A stretch of 64,000 bases of DNA from Artemia franciscana (Eukaryota > Arthropoda > Branchiopoda > Anostraca > Artemiidae): contig NW_027063627.1 in NCBI RefSeq assembly GCF_032884065.1, positions 358,001-422,000 of the forward strand. The letters are read 5' to 3'. The notes under the pieces were generated by a model. It saw nothing but the letters and a program-made list of their open reading frames with translations, was not told the origin of the DNA and did not search any database. Positions 48,430-61,400 of this stretch are shown here, piece by piece. Position numbers and translations under genes: made by a program. Position 1 is the stretch's first letter; the number at the start of each line of letters is the position of its first letter.

Positions 48430-50420
48430 TTTCAACGCTCTTTGTTTGGTTTTTAATGAGTAGCAAAGCTCATAGAAAAACCTTTTATCGCACTTGGTAT
48501 TTACCAAATGACATGTAGCGATCGCAATTTCTGTCGTTCGGTCTGTCGGTCCCGGTTTTGCTAGTTTGAGCACTTCCAGATAAGCTAGGACGATGCAATT
48601 TAGTAGGCATATCAGGTACCAGACCATATTAAATTATAAATAGTTGTTTCTCCGACTCGATCATCTGGGGGAGAGTGGGAGGACGGTTAATTCGGAAAAA
48701 TTAGAAAAAATGAGGTATTTTTAACTTACGAAAAGGCGATCGGCCCTTGATGAAATTTGATATTTAGAAGGATATCGTGTCTCAGAGTTCTTATTTCAAA
48801 TCTTGACTGGATACTATCACACTGAGGGGAGTTGCAGGGGGAAAGCTGAAATCCTGGAAAACGCTTCGAGTGGAGAGATCGGGATGAAACTTGGTGGAAA
48901 AATAAGCATAAATCCTAGATACGTGATTGACATTAACTGTAACGGATCCGCTCTCTTTGGGGGATTTGGGGGGGATTAATTCGGAAAAGTAGAAAAATGA
49001 GGTATTTTTAACTTACGAAAGAGTGACTGGATCTTAATGAAATTTGATATTTAGAAGGAACTCGTAACTCAGGCCTCTTATTCTAAATTCTGACCGGATC
49101 TAGTATTCATTGGGGGGAGTTGGGGGAAACCGGAAATCTCGGAAAGCGCTTAGAGTGGAGAGATCGGGATGAAGCTTGGTGGGAAGTATAAAAACAAGTC
49201 CTAGATACGTGATTGACATAACCAGGTTGGATCCGCTCTCTTTGGGGGAGTTGGGGGGGGGGGACCTAAATCGATAATTTGGAAAAATAAAAAATAGGTA
49301 TTTTTAATTAACGGACGGGTGATTGGATCTTAACGAAATTTGATATTTAGAAGGAACTCGTGTCTCAAAAGCTCTTATTTTCGATCCTGAGTGGATCCAA
49401 TGACATTGGGGGGAGTTGGAGGAAGAAACTGGAAATCTTGGAAAACGCTTAGAGTGGAAAGATCATAATGGTACTTGGTGGGAAGAATATGTCCAGGTCC
49501 TAGATACGTGATTTTCATAGCCATACCAGATTGGCTCTCTTTGGTGGAGTTGGGGGTGGGGGGGGGGGGTGTTATTTCAGAAAAAAAATTTAACTTACGA
49601 ACGGGTGATCAGATCTTACTTAAATTTAATATTTAGAAGAACCTCGTGTCTCAGAGCTGTTGTTTTAAATCCTGACCGGATTTAGTATTCATTGGGGGGA
49701 GTTGGGGGAAACCGGAAATCCTGAAAAACACTTAGAATGTAGAGATCGGGATGAAACTTGGTGGGAAGAATAAGCTCATGTCCTAGATACTATGTTGATA
49801 TAACCGGACTGGATCCGCTCTCTTTGTGGGAGTTGGGGGATTTTCTGGTCTTGGAACTTCCAAATAAGCTAGGACGATGGCAGTTGGCAGGCATATCAGA
49901 GACCAGACTAGATTAAATAAGAAATAGTCTCTTCCCCGATTCGACCATCTGGGAGGGGGGAGCGAGCGAACAAGATAGTTGAGAAGAATTTCATTTGCCA
50001 ATAAAACAAATGATTGTTATTCTGTATGGCTTGTGGTCTAGGGGTACGGTTCTCACTTAGGGTACGAGAGGTCTCAGGTTCGAATCCTGGACCAGCCCAA
50101 TATTTACATGAAGAAGATCTGAAACTAGATTCGTGATCAATATATCGATCGCTGAAAGTTGGCCTGTGTATCAGGGACCCGACCAGATTAAATTAAAAAT
50201 AGTCGCTTCCCCGATTCTACCATCTGGTGGGAGTGGAAGAACAGTTAATTTGGAAAAATTAGAAAAAAGTGAGTTATTTTTAACTTATGAACGGGTTATC
50301 AGATCCTAATGTAAATTGATATTTTCTGGTGATATTGGGGGAGTTGGAGGGGGAAACCGGAAATCTTGGAAAACGCTTAGAGTGGAGAGATCGTAATGAA
50401 ACTTGATGGGAGAAGCTCTT
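48430..50420 (+). repeat. Tandem array, ~290-bp unit, about five copies
   Basis: 'ccgctctctttgggggattt'-type phrases recur at about 48950, 49230, 49525 and 49815 (intervals 280-296 bp). Each unit contains 'aaatgaggtatttttaactt', 'gaaatttgatatttagaagg', 'ggaaaacgcttagagtgg' and 'cctagatacgtgattgac'. G homopolymers of 9-14 nt mark unit edges. The last unit (50100-50420) is partly scrambled. No coding potential was seen. Confidence 0.8.
50028..50098 (+). tRNA. tRNA-Pro(AGG)-like sequence, probably a pseudogene
   Basis: The sequence follows animal tRNA-Pro: acceptor GGCTTGT / ACCAGCC (one mismatch), D-arm 'ggtctaggggtacgg', anticodon loop TTAGGGT (AGG at 50059-50061) and T-arm 'tcaggttcgaatcctgg' with intact box B. 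Defects are the missing base 8 between acceptor and D-arm, and two mismatches in the anticodon stem (A30-C40 and C31-A39). It lies inside the 290-bp array, which suggests an inserted tRNA pseudogene or SINE head more than a working gene. Confidence 0.6.
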
Positions 50421-53085
50421 GGTTCTTGGCTCTTCCAACCTTGTCACAAGTGCCATATAAGCTTTTGGATCTTGTTTTGAAAGGCAATAAAAAATGATAT
50501 CAATAAAAGTAAAAGCATATCAAACGAAAAAAGTAAAGGAATTACCAAAAGTATATAAAATAATAGCCTACTTCTGAAAAATAAAATAGGACTCCCAGCA
50601 ATCAATTCTATTGAGCTAAGCCAAAGCATTGGACGGACATTATTGAACAATATCGATATTTTTTAACTTGACTATCAAACACCAATGTATTTAACTCTTT
50701 CAAACTAGTTACTTTGTAAAATGTTGAAATTAAGATTAAGGAAACCAAATAGAAATTGCTAGTGGTGGGCATTATTGAGGGGATATGCTGTAAGGGTTGA
50801 AAGTGCCTGGGTAATACTGATGTTTTATGAATTTTGAATACAAAAACTGATATATTATTAACGGCTTTATGCTTCATAACTATGAAATCTCTAAGCTTTT
50901 TCAAAGTGTAAAACTAGATCGTTTTTATAAGAATCGCCCCTTTTAAGCTGTTTTTCCTTCTTTTTATGTAGTTATATAAGCTTTCTTATGTACAAATAAC
51001 TTGAATTGTTTAACTTGAAATTTGAAACAAATACAGATTTGGAATAAAAAGCTGGTTCTTTGATTTAATGTTATCAATATTTAGGTTCTCATGTTTTCTT
51101 TATTGATCGCTATTACTATTACGGGTTACGTACATTTACTATAGAAAAATATTTGCGAAAAACTGGAAAGGGGTGACTCAGCCACAAAATAAAACTCATA
51201 TTACCCCTACTAAGTGTCAAAACCTATTGGTAGGCAGCCAACACATGTTTTTTCCATGATTTTTCCCTACTCTGTTCGCTTTTCTTTGCCTTCCTCTTAA
51301 TTACTGTAGAGTCCTGGATTTCCAGAATGGACAAGGCCCCCTACCCACCCTCTTGGGGGTGCTCGTGAAGATTAGCCCCTTTAACATTTTGCCTTGCAGA
51401 AAAAATAAGAATGATAGAGCCGAAATACTTTACGTTATTTCTGGAAATGTCCCATTGTTGAAGACTTTTCCCAATTGTCCATTTTTGGGTCTGAAACCCC
51501 ATCCGCAAAGGTATTTTTACTATACGCATTTATGGGAAAAGTTTGCCTTATTGTCCCTTCTTCTGGGAAAAGGGCCATGATAAACCCGCTTTGATTTCCT
51601 TAACCAGAGCAACATCGATAGAACCATAAATTTGAATCAAATGATTTTTTAATATGTGTTGTTATTTCGAGACGTTACTGTGTAGTTCTCAAACAAAAGA
51701 AATAGGCTCAATTCTAGAAAGTGGCAATTTTGTTTTAAATGATTAAAATTCACTTTGCACAACTCTAAGAAGACCAACTTTTGTTTTCCTCTTTGTTTTA
51801 TTTTGCCGGCTCTTGGATAAGAACCATGGAAACAATGGCTTGTGCGAAAAAACTCCAAGGAAAAAAAATAAGGACATAGATTAGCTTGAAGACAACATGC
51901 AATCATTTATCATGTCAAAGGAAGCTTCTTTACAGCTGGTATTTTCGACGCGGACTGATGAATCCAAGAGGCAAACCTGCCACGCGCTTCAAAGCTAACC
52001 ACAATACTGTGCATGCATGACATTACAATTGCCTAATGTTTCTTGTGCATTTTTCGCTTAACTTTAATACTTCCGTTCCTAGGGTCAAAATATCTTTAAG
52101 GTTTCAATATTACTTATCTGAGAATATTCTTCCAGTTGTTCAGGAAAAACTCAAGGAAAAATTAAATTCACCGGGCTGTATAAAATGCTGTAACTTTGCC
52201 AATATTCGAAACTCCATGCTCCATTCCTGCTTGTGATTTTCTTTCAGCTAAGAAATATGTATATCTAAGGCTCTATGAAACGCATGTTTAAGGGCAACTT
52301 ATTCACCCGTACTCTCATTGCTATGAACACAGCCCCATTCTCAACAGTGCTGTACACAGGAATTTGATCAGAATGGAGGGACAGGGGGGTGGGTAATGCA
52401 GAACAGTTTTGAAAATATGTAGATAAGCTGGAAAATATTGAAAATGTCAGGCAAATCGAAAAAAGCACTGAAAATGTTGTTGTACTTTTTTTCGCAACTT
52501 GATAGTGTTTGCTAGAAATTTAAATTCATCAAGAGTGGCAAAAAAAGATATCCCCATTTTACAACGTACAAGTTATACATTATCATTTACTCTCTCGGCA
52601 ACCAATCATCTGCCGAGAATGGTGGTACAAAAAAAATAATCCAATATATTAATTTCAAGATTCATTTTGAGAAATACTTGTTATCCAACTGTTACAAATA
52701 ATGTCAAGTATATTTATTTATCTATTTATAGGAAAGCCGTCATATCAACCCACAACATTATGGAGCACTTGAGGAAAAAGGATACGAGAAACAAACTGCA
52801 ACAACTGAACTAACAGAGAAAACGGAAAAAGGTTCCAAAATTACGAAAAGAGAACAAACATAGCAAAAAAGTCACTGAATGAGCAGATGGAACCATATGA
52901 GTAACTTAACATTTCTATTGTGCTTAGCTATCCGTCTAACAATGTTTTAATTTTGCCGTGACTTGCGTATTCCTGTAGTATAAGGCAAATACTTAGCAAA
53001 GCAAAAATTGTTGGTATAATTTTGTTCTGGTCAGTTTAATGAGACGTTCCCAGAAGGGATTAGCGTGTAGTATGTAAGGAAGGGC
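50421..53085. other. No recognisable gene
   Basis: AT-rich non-coding DNA. The longest frame (50608-50904, minus) has no recognised motif. Confidence 0.45.
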
Positions 53086-53090
53086 AGCAG

Positions 53091-53330
53091 CAGTGGTGTT
53101 ATTTTGTCAGAATCATAAGAGGGGCAAAGTAAGAGCCAATTTTCCCAAGTCTAGTGAAAATGACCAAGGGAAAATTGAAAAACGAGCCATACAGTGCCAT
53201 AAAGTCAAAGGTATGCAATAAAAACTGGTCTGTTACAGTGGATGCTTGAATTATGTAGGCCTATCTTAGTTTGGACAAGATTTTTGAAGACACTAAATTT
53301 CAGCTGGGGGAGGGCAACCTAAGGTCGGGG
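53091..53330 (+). mobile_element. hAT-like terminal repeat copy (CAGTGGTG end)
   Basis: From 'cagtggtgttattttgtcag' onward the sequence matches the reverse complement of 60403-60165, which starts 'cagtggcgtaatttcttcaa'. Shared phrases include 'gcttgaattatg', 'aggc..atcttagttt' and 'gacaagatttttg'. CAGTGGCG is a common hAT terminus. Only one end is visible; the other side merges into a LINE fragment. Confidence 0.6.
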
Positions 53331-53760
53331 AAGGGGGTGGAATGGGGTCTTCCTGATAGCAAATTAAGCCCCTGAGTGACAGCGGTGTGTAGAGGCCTGC
53401 TAGAAGTGGCCGGTAGAATCGGAGATTGCCCTGTACGATAGAGGCACAAGACGGTGAAATTTGCCGTTTAAGTTGATCAAGAAGTTTTTGGTTGAGGCGA
53501 TTTGATGAACCTCTGGGTTGACCTATATAACTAAACTGATCAACGAGTTGGAAAGATTTATAACCGAGGGTTATGGTAGTAACATAGGAATCGATTTTAT
53601 GATTAGACAGGTCGATATCCAATTTTGAAGAGTTGATTTGAAGTAAAACTCTCTGATATTCAGCTTCTAGAATTTCCAAAATGTCGTTTATCTCCTGAAA
53701 AGTTCGGCTATTGTTCGGGAGGACGTGTGCAAACCATACCAAAGATAGGTTAACAGATGA
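53310..53760 (-). pseudogene. LINE reverse transcriptase C-terminal fragment
   Basis: The minus-strand frame reads INDILEILEAEYQRVLLQIN, then YVTTITLGYKSFQLVDQFSY followed by IGQPRGSSNRL. The pattern '...L...A...GL.IN..K......V.L.......V..F.YLG' is the region just after the YADD box in many LINEs. The catalytic box is not recognisable. The frame is open for 149 codons but ends in repeat-derived Pro-rich sequence. Confidence 0.7.
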
Positions 53761-53959
53761 CAGAATCAGTTCGACTACATGAAGTAACTAGAACCGGGTT
53801 TAATGACTATTCAGGAATTAGTCCTTTACGGACTTGTTGAAATGTTACGGAATTGATTTGCAGCAAAACGGAGGGCATGATAAATTTCTGCGCGATATAT
53901 ATCTAGACAGATCAGAACTTCCTTCTGAGACAATTGGAGTGACTTCTGAAGGAGATTAA

Positions 53960-54592
53960 ATAAAAAAAAAAAACAAGTTTTTTGAAACAGAAAGTAAGGA
54001 GCGACATTAAAAATTAAAACGAACAAAAATTACTCCGTATATGAAAGAGGCTGTTCTCTCATCAACGCCCCACTCTTTACGCTAAAGTTTAACTCTTTGT
54101 CTCAACTCTACTTTTTAAAACAGTAAAAAACTTTAGCGTAAAGCGCGAGGCGCTGAGGAGGGAGCTGCCCCTTTCATATACGGAGTAATTTCTGTTCGTT
54201 TTAAGTTTTAATGTCGCTCCTTACTTTCAGTTAAAAAAAATTGTTTCTTTATTTAATTTCTGAACGTTTTTGGATTAATGCATATTTTGATTTTGGCTCT
54301 CCGTACATGAATAATTAAAACGAAATTTGCATATTAATTTATTTGTTTGGCTAAATGGCTTTCTCATAGTTTTGATCGGACGATTATGAGAAAAAAGGAG
54401 TGGGGGAGTAGGCCTAGATACCCTCAAATATTTTCGTTACTTAAAACGGCAACTAGAGCTTTTAGTTTTTTACAAACGTTTTTATTAGTAAAAATATACG
54501 TAACGTAAAATTAACTTACGTAACGAACTCCTATATTCGCATGTTTTTATTACGTATATGAGGGGGTTCGCCCCCCTCGTCAATACCTCACG
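53960..54592. mobile_element. Foldback-like element, core hairpin plus one side
   Basis: The core palindrome 53992-54228 has arms of ~115 bp: 'gtaaggagcgacattaaaa' at one end and 'ttttaatgtcgctccttac' at the other, with 'ctctttacgctaaagttt' facing 'aactttagcgtaaag'. It continues through linker sequence to 'gggggttcgcccccctcgtc' and stops abruptly at about 54592. Confidence 0.8.
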
Positions 54593-54973
54593 GCAAAATC
54601 GGAACCACAGCAAAAAAGAGTAATAGGATATTGGAGCGATTTCAGCCGCTTATTTGTGATAGCTTCAAAAATTACAATCTGGTTAGGCTAATGACCAATA
54701 AGAATCACGTGTATGTTACACAGAAGCTGCTGACCACCACGGGGGTTACACTTTTAAGCAAGGACAGGTGATTTAATGATTCAGTTTCCCTGGAGTTTAT
54801 TAGAAGAGTACCATCTGCTTTACCACCCAGGAATAGACCAGATATTTAAACTTTAATGATGTAGGAAGCAATATTTTTGTAGTCGCTCCAATTTTTTCCT
54901 GTAATTATAAAAAAGCATTAATAGATCACAGCACTACTCGTAATTTTAAGACTCATCAAGAAAATATAGTATA

Positions 54974-55130
54974 CTAGCTGTTGGGGTGGCGCTTCGCGCC
55001 ACCCCAACACCTAGTTGGTGGGGGCACTTCGCGCCCCCCCCAAGCCCCCCCGCGCGCGTAAGTCGTTACGCGCCATATTAGTTACGCGCCATTGTAGTTG
55101 TGTCCCTATGTCCCACCTGTGAATATAGAT

Positions 55131-55213
<83 letters not shown>

Positions 55214-55441
55214 TTTAACTACGTAAAACTTGCGAATATACAACATTCTTTGCTGTCCCATTGTCTGTGCATATAAATAGATTGTCAGGTTTACCGACTC
55301 TTGAACATGCAACATATAATGGTCCATGGGAAAACAATCCGTATTCAGATCTATACCTCATGATTCTAATGATTGCCCTTGAGCTTTGTTGATGGTGATT
55401 GCTAATCGACCATTCCCTGTCCCGGTGTCCCGGTCGTCATT
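54974..55441 (-). mobile_element. 5'-truncated copy of the same Helitron
   Basis: The 3' terminus (minus strand) is identical in form to the 31.85-kb copy: the 13-bp-stem hairpin and GCTAG, with CTAG at 54974-54977 and a flanking A at 54973. Sequence matches through the (AT)n and the broken helicase remnant (about 55220-55415) to 'gtcccggtcgtcatttatat' at about 55441, after which it diverges. No TC 5' end was found. Confidence 0.85.
55133..55210. repeat. (AT)n microsatellite inside Helitron copy
   Basis: About 78 bp of AT dinucleotides, longer than the homologous tract at 32 kb. Confidence 0.95.
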
Positions 55442-56995
55442 TATATAATAACATAATATCATGATAGATAAGTACTTATTGCTTGGACTTCAAACGGAAA
55501 TCCCCGGGAAGCTGGCTTAATTTGAAATAGAAGCAGATATGCAGCACAATTGTAATACTAGTTTCTGTTGTACTCCATGCTGCACAAACTGTTCCACCCT
55601 TGTACTTTCGTGTAGCCGTATTTTCTCCAGATACTTCATTGTTAACTCATACCCACAAACTCAATAAGGCCTCACTCCACTTCATTTTTAACAATTTAGG
55701 GATATGTATTTTTGCCCTTCTGAAGTTATATTCGTAAAATACAACCGTTATACAGTACGGAGAGGGAATAAATTGGTCTAGGGGTCCATCTCTTATCACA
55801 AAGAGCAGGTGATCCTTATTTTATCTTTACGCTGGCTGAACTATCAACCTACAGCAGAATACGTTAAAAATCAATCGGAATAAGCAGATGTGCGGAGGAG
55901 GGATTCTGATCTGGTCTGTCAACCGAGTGTGGAAAGCGCGTGCCAATTGAAGTTGTTAGTGCTAAAAGTTGAGGGTTACGAGCTAACAGACTATTCCTGA
56001 AACGAAGTCCTCCATCTTTGTGTTTGTTATAATTTTCGGTAGAATACCTCACCTAAACGATGGGCTACCTTGGATGAGTAAATAAACTTAAAATTTTAGT
56101 ATGTATTATTTCTAAGGCTTCTTTTTCTGTAGGTTAATTTTAAGATTACTATTAGTAATTTGGCATATCTATTTGTAGACTATAATATCGCATATTCCGC
56201 ACGTCAGTTATCATTACAGAATGCGCATTGCGAAAGGGTTCAGTAACTGTTTTTAATGTACTTAATAGGCTTTAAAATTCTTTTCGGCAGCTGGAGAGAG
56301 GACAAATTACAATTTAAGAAAATTGTTGTGAACAGTCCATAGCCCATTAGTGACGTCTTGTTTGTTATTACCTGGGCTAATTATGTTCTTACTGCCAGTA
56401 AGGTCACATAGATGCTGCTCAGCAAATCATTTTGATTTTTTTTCCCTTTCCACTGAATCTTGGTACGGCTATCAAGTGGTTACGTATGCAGTAGTAACTA
56501 GCATTTGGTTTGAGTTGGTTGGGTTTGGCCTTGGAGAGGGAATCCCATTTCTCATCTCCACCTCTGCCTCATGATCATAGGAACTTTGGAGGATACTTAT
56601 TCGATAAGAAATTGAGATTTATAGTCCTTTTTTGCATAATTCGAAAGTAATTGAAGACCAACCAGCCACGGGAGGGGCGGAGGGGGGTGGGTAAACGCCT
56701 AGAGCAATCATCGGAACATTTTATTTTTATTGCTACTCGTTTTCATTTTCAAGGAATGATGATGAGGAAATAGATAAAATAAAAATCTCGGATTCAATTC
56801 CCCAGTAATGGTTCTAGCCTCCCTTGCACCCGGGGCAAATTCTTTATTCAGCCTAGGAACATTTCTTTTGTCAAAAACAAAATAGACTATTCAAGTAGCA
56901 AAAGACAGAGTTTCTTTAGTATTCGGGATCCTTCTTGTGACAAGACTTATGAGAAGATATTAAGTACCACCACCCTTGGGGTTTGGCTGCTGTTG
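55442..56995. other. No recognisable gene
   Basis: Only short motif-free frames on either strand. Confidence 0.45.
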
Positions 56996-56999
56996 CAGG

Positions 57000-57335
57000 T
57001 ATAGCGTCATTGAATAGCGTCATTGAATTGCAGAGAGTGCCTTTTGGTTAGTTCAACGTCCCTTTCAACACGCCCTGACAGTTTCAACTTTATACTATAA
57101 ACTATTCCTGTGAAATTGCTCATAAATACTTTTGGTAAACTGAATGCACACAGTGCCTTTTAATTTTCTTTAACACCCCTAAATGTTCCCTGAAATTCAC
57201 ACTTAATATCTTTAAACTCAGTAGAAGTAATGGCCGTAGAAGTCGTAATAGTAGCAGTGTTGGTAACATGCCCATAATGTCTTTTGGTTAGCTGAATATC
57301 TCCCTCGACATGCCCTTGGTCAATTGATCATCCCC
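57000..57335 (-). repeat. Dispersed units of the ~260-bp array family
   Basis: Contains 'gtgccttttggttagttcaa', 'cgccctgacagtttcaactt', and 'agtagcagtgttggtaac', reverse complements of phrases in the 36.9-38.3 kb array. One to two units. Confidence 0.6.
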
Positions 57336-57339
57336 TTCA

Positions 57340-59785
57340 TCATTCTCTTAATTTTTCATCTAATCTGAATGTTTCAACTAACAATCTACCCTTCATTCCC
57401 AAGGAGATTTTTCGACTTGAGCTGTAATCTGGAAACTACGCGGGACAGCTCTCCTATATTTACAAAATATTTTTTGTTTAATATAAAAAACTATATTTGT
57501 ATGTGTACCGGAACAAAAAGGGGTGGGGTTAGAAATGCCACCAGGATATTTCCTATTGGTGGAGGGGGGCAAGTGCTACCACATTTTTCAATGTCTTCTT
57601 GCTTCTCGTTGGGAGTATTCCCGCTTTGCATCCTTGCCGGCGTCCATGTTGGACAGCAATATAAATCAAACTTACTTAGAGGATTTATCTTGAAGCCGTA
57701 TCTTCTTTAAATTCACTTCTGATATTTCAAATCCCCCATTTGATCAATATTTGAATGGGTGCACTTTTTCAGGGATAAATATCAATCTTGAAACGTTGTT
57801 ATACGTTTATTGAGATGAAATGTAAAAAATGGTAGCGGTAGCTTCTCTCACATTAATTGAGCAGCCATGGATCAAACAGACTTTGCAACAATCTGCAAAT
57901 AAAAAGTGACTCTTGTCCATAGAAACTGAAACTTTAAAAAACTAAATTTTGATTACAGTATGCAGCAATAAAATCTATGCTGATTTATGCTGAATGAAGT
58001 TTACACTGATTCTCAATATGCAAAGCTTAAATTTGCCCACCTTAAGCTATTTGTAGGTTCAGAAGTATCGGTTAAAACTCCCCTAAAAGGGTTGTGATTT
58101 TGATGAAAATTATATATCGGAATTCCAAATGTATGAGAATCATATAACCGCTATCTATGGAAAGTAAAATTTGATATTATTCTAGAGAAGGATTATCATC
58201 CATAAATGTCTTTTTATTTTTGAGGTGGCTATACCGAGCCATTAATCTTATGTTATTGAAAGAGTATTTATTCGAATTGATATTTAAAGAGTTAAGGCCT
58301 TTTTTATGTAGTAAGAGATATAATACTAAAAGGAAAGAGCTGAATTTTAGAATTTTGATCCATAAGACATGTATTTTGGCCAAGAGTGCATCCAAGTTTT
58401 TTGTTCGGGGGGAGGGTGTTTTTTAGAGAGGGGGAGGTGTAAGAAATTTAAAATGCTAGGGTTTACGAGTCGTACGAACATTGGGGGGGGGGGGGTTCAA
58501 AAACTGAACCCCCTGGATACGACCTTGATTGTGGCCTAAAGAGGCCAAATATTATCGATCAAAAATTATGAGAACTATTAAAAGTGGTATTTATATATCC
58601 TTTCAGTCTCAAAAGACAGAACATAAATGACCGCAAATAAGAGTGGAGCTCCCTTCCCCTCATACTGTTAAAAAAGCTAGTGCATCATTCACACTTCATC
58701 GAACAGTTCTATTTTGAACAATGTGTATGTATTCGCCTTAAAATATACAAGAGAAAACCACAATGCTCACCTATTATAGGAAAGAACAAGATTATAGGAA
58801 ATTATAGGAAAGAAAAAGAATTCCTCTTTATAAATATTTTTATGGCTTTTAATTTCCTTTTGCTATTTAAGAAGGTATCGTTTGTCCATATTGAGTCTTT
58901 TTTATACATTGCATTCAAAAATATAAGTAATTTACGTGACGAATCAATAAATAATAATGGATTTTCTATGCATTCGGTTTATATTGACAAAAATATAGTG
59001 CTATGCTGCTTCATCAATTTTTATCATATAAAAACTGCACAACTTTGATTCACGTAAAAACTTTGATTTTCAAGATAAAATGCATCGGAAAATATATCTA
59101 GTCAAAAACGAGGTAAAATATACAGAAATGTTTATTTTAGTATATTATAAAAAATACATCCGTTTTTAACTTACATGGGCTTTGATGAATGGCTTATGTG
59201 CTGTAATCAAAATTACCCCCCCCCCCAAAGAAGAAACCTATTTTTTCAGCTGGTTATTGGCCTGCGTTTTAATGCCAGGGCAATGGTCGTGAGAGTTAAA
59301 GGGTATTGATTGTTTAGCATCGACAACGCCAATGTGTAGATTTAAATCACCTTTCCTTTTACTTAAAATATTTGGACCTTTAAATCCTACTTGGTAAGAT
59401 GGCAATGAAATTGCCAAACAAAGATGCGTAGGAAACTGCTCAATGAACCTGCATCCGAGAAGGCGTTGCACTGTCATGAGGTTGAAACGCCTTTTCTTCA
59501 GAGACATTTTCCTCACTTCCTGGGAGGATCGGAGTTTTTTAAATCACCGTTTATCTCAGGTAATATGATATTGGGCTGTAAATTTAAACTTTAAATGTCC
59601 CGTCAATGGAATTTTGATTATGGCATTCAAGATTAAAGGGTCTAGCAAGAAAAACGGAAGTTTCGTATAAAGCTTCCTTTTTTCCAAGTCATGGAAATCC
59701 TAACGTTTGCCAGCCAAATATATTATTTTTGAACCCACGCAAATTAAGAAACTGCTCTAATTCCTACTGAAAGGGAAGATATTTA
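57340..59785. other. No recognisable gene
   Basis: Frames at 57369-57710 and 58680-59048 exceed 110 codons but lack motifs or plausible composition. A minus-strand frame at 59516-59238 (with HIGVVDAKQS) could be a fragment of something, but I do not recognise it. Homopolymers: G at about 58484, C at about 59215. Confidence 0.45.
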
Positions 59786-59791
59786 ATAATA

Positions 59792-59995
<204 letters not shown>

Positions 59996-60164
59996 GAATA
60001 TACTGCTTGTATCTCTACTGTTAATCTACTGTTTGAGTGCTTCCAGAACCGCATGACTTCATTTCTTCAACCCCTAAGTGGCAAGGGATTGGGATCATGG
60101 ACATAATTTTCAATAGGAAAAAGGAAGGAACTCCCCTCCCGAACGTCTGTTTCTTCTTTCCAGC

Positions 60165-60403
60165 CCCAGTTTGCCCCCCAACTGAAATTTAGTTCCTCCA
60201 AAAATCTTGTCAAAACTAAGATAAGCCTGCATAATTCAAGCATTTATAGAAACAGGTCAGCTTTCTTTAGTATATACTTACCTTTTTTATGGCTATATGG
60301 TTTATTTTTCAGTTTTGTTCTGTCATTTTCACTTGATTTGGAAAATTAGCTCCAAATTTTCCCCCTCCCCCCCCAACAGGATTTTGAAGAAATTACGCCA
60401 CTG
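60165..60403 (-). mobile_element. hAT-like terminal repeat copy (CAGTGGCG end)
   Basis: The minus strand starts 'cagtggcgtaatttcttcaa' at 60403 and matches 53091-53330 on the other strand for about 240 bp. The opposite terminus and target duplication could not be found. Confidence 0.6.
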
Positions 60404-60594
60404 GTTGCGGTGTGTTTATAGTCATCTACTAAGAATGTAGCTGCAAACCATTAACTGGATGAACTCTATTCCCCCTTAAATCAAAAGGCTTAACATGTTT
60501 AAACATAAGTGAATGTGCATTACATTTACAAAAATACCTAATTATCTGAAAAATAATCATATAGAAGGGACAAAGCCGTGAATGAAAAAAAAAT

Positions 60595-60655
60595 CAAGGA
60601 GGAATTGAACGAAAGACTTTCTGATTTAAAGTCTGACGCTTTACTAAAAGAATCA
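60595..60655 (-). pseudogene. tRNA-like relic (Lys-like)
   Basis: The minus strand reads 'agtaaagcgtcagacttta' then 'aatcagaaag' and 'gttcaattcctcc', resembling the anticodon arm and T-arm of tRNA-Lys. The D-arm and acceptor stem are not convincingly paired, so this is a weak call for a tRNA pseudogene or SINE remnant. Confidence 0.35.
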
Positions 60656-60664
60656 TTGTTCTAA

Positions 60665-61400
60665 TAATCTAATTTAGTTTATTGGTGTTTACAGGACAGT
60701 AATTACGTAGCTTAAGGGGCTTTGAAGGAGGAACATACAGGCAAGTACGGCAAGACTGACCCTTGCCGTACACTGAAGTTAAAGACAGTGTCATTCAGCA
60801 GATATTCTTCTGTGTAAACAAATCGGTTACTATGGTAAACCATTGGAGTACCTTTCCTCTAACCTCAATGTGCTCTAGTTTACATAATAAATTTATATGA
60901 TCCATACTGTCGAACGCTTTTTTAAGGTCAAGCAAAGTGGAGACAGGCACGAGTACCAGTACAAGCGCCTAATTAATAAAGAGGCTTAGTGACCCCAGAG
61001 AATCTCCCATCAAGCGTCCGGGCTGGAATCTGAATTGTCCTTGGTTGAAGAATCCCTTCGCTTCAAGGAAAGAGTGAAGTTGGTCATCATAGCTTTTCGA
61101 AGACTTCGGAAAATACAGACAGAACAGAGATCGGTCAAAATATAGTTGGGCCATTCCGTGAGCTACCTTTACGAAGAAGAACTATTTTTGCTTTCTTGAG
61201 GAATGATGGAAACACGCTCTTCTGGAAATAGAGTTTACCAAATGTGATAAAGCTTTTAACACGGACGGCAATACTGCTTTCAACACTTCAGTATAGATAC
61301 AGTCAAATCCAGAGGCAGATGTTCCTCTCAAACATCCGTAGAAGTTACAGAACGAGTGCCATCGACCTCATACACACTGGGCCTAAAAACCTCTTGTACA
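60665..61400 (-). pseudogene. LINE reverse transcriptase fragment (CR1/I-like), degenerate
   Basis: On the minus strand: a decayed linker (61390-61230), then KKAKIVLLRKGSS, PISVLSVFSEVFEKL (about 61115), FLEAKGFFNQGQFRFQPGRL (61090-61000), and LLDLKKAFDSMDHINLLCKL followed by EHIEVRGKVLQWF (about 60935-60840). These are reverse transcriptase motifs 1 to A in order. Stops and frame shifts are frequent. The YADD region is not recognisable before 60665. Confidence 0.82.

Noticed and set aside
48430-50420. Regular repeats considered as a CRISPR array
   Set aside because: Units are ~290 bp and diverge along their whole length; there is no short constant repeat with unique spacers, and the window is eukaryotic. 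The same applies to the arrays at 36.9 and 61.7 kb.
55864-56052. Minus-strand frame with GGLRFRNS
   Set aside because: Too short and without a recognisable family; likely chance.
57369-57710. 113-codon frame
   Set aside because: No recognisable domain, AT-rich composition, and a Gly run from repeat-like sequence.
58680-59048. 122-codon frame
   Set aside because: Composition (Phe, Ile, Lys, Asn) is typical of random AT-rich DNA; no motif.
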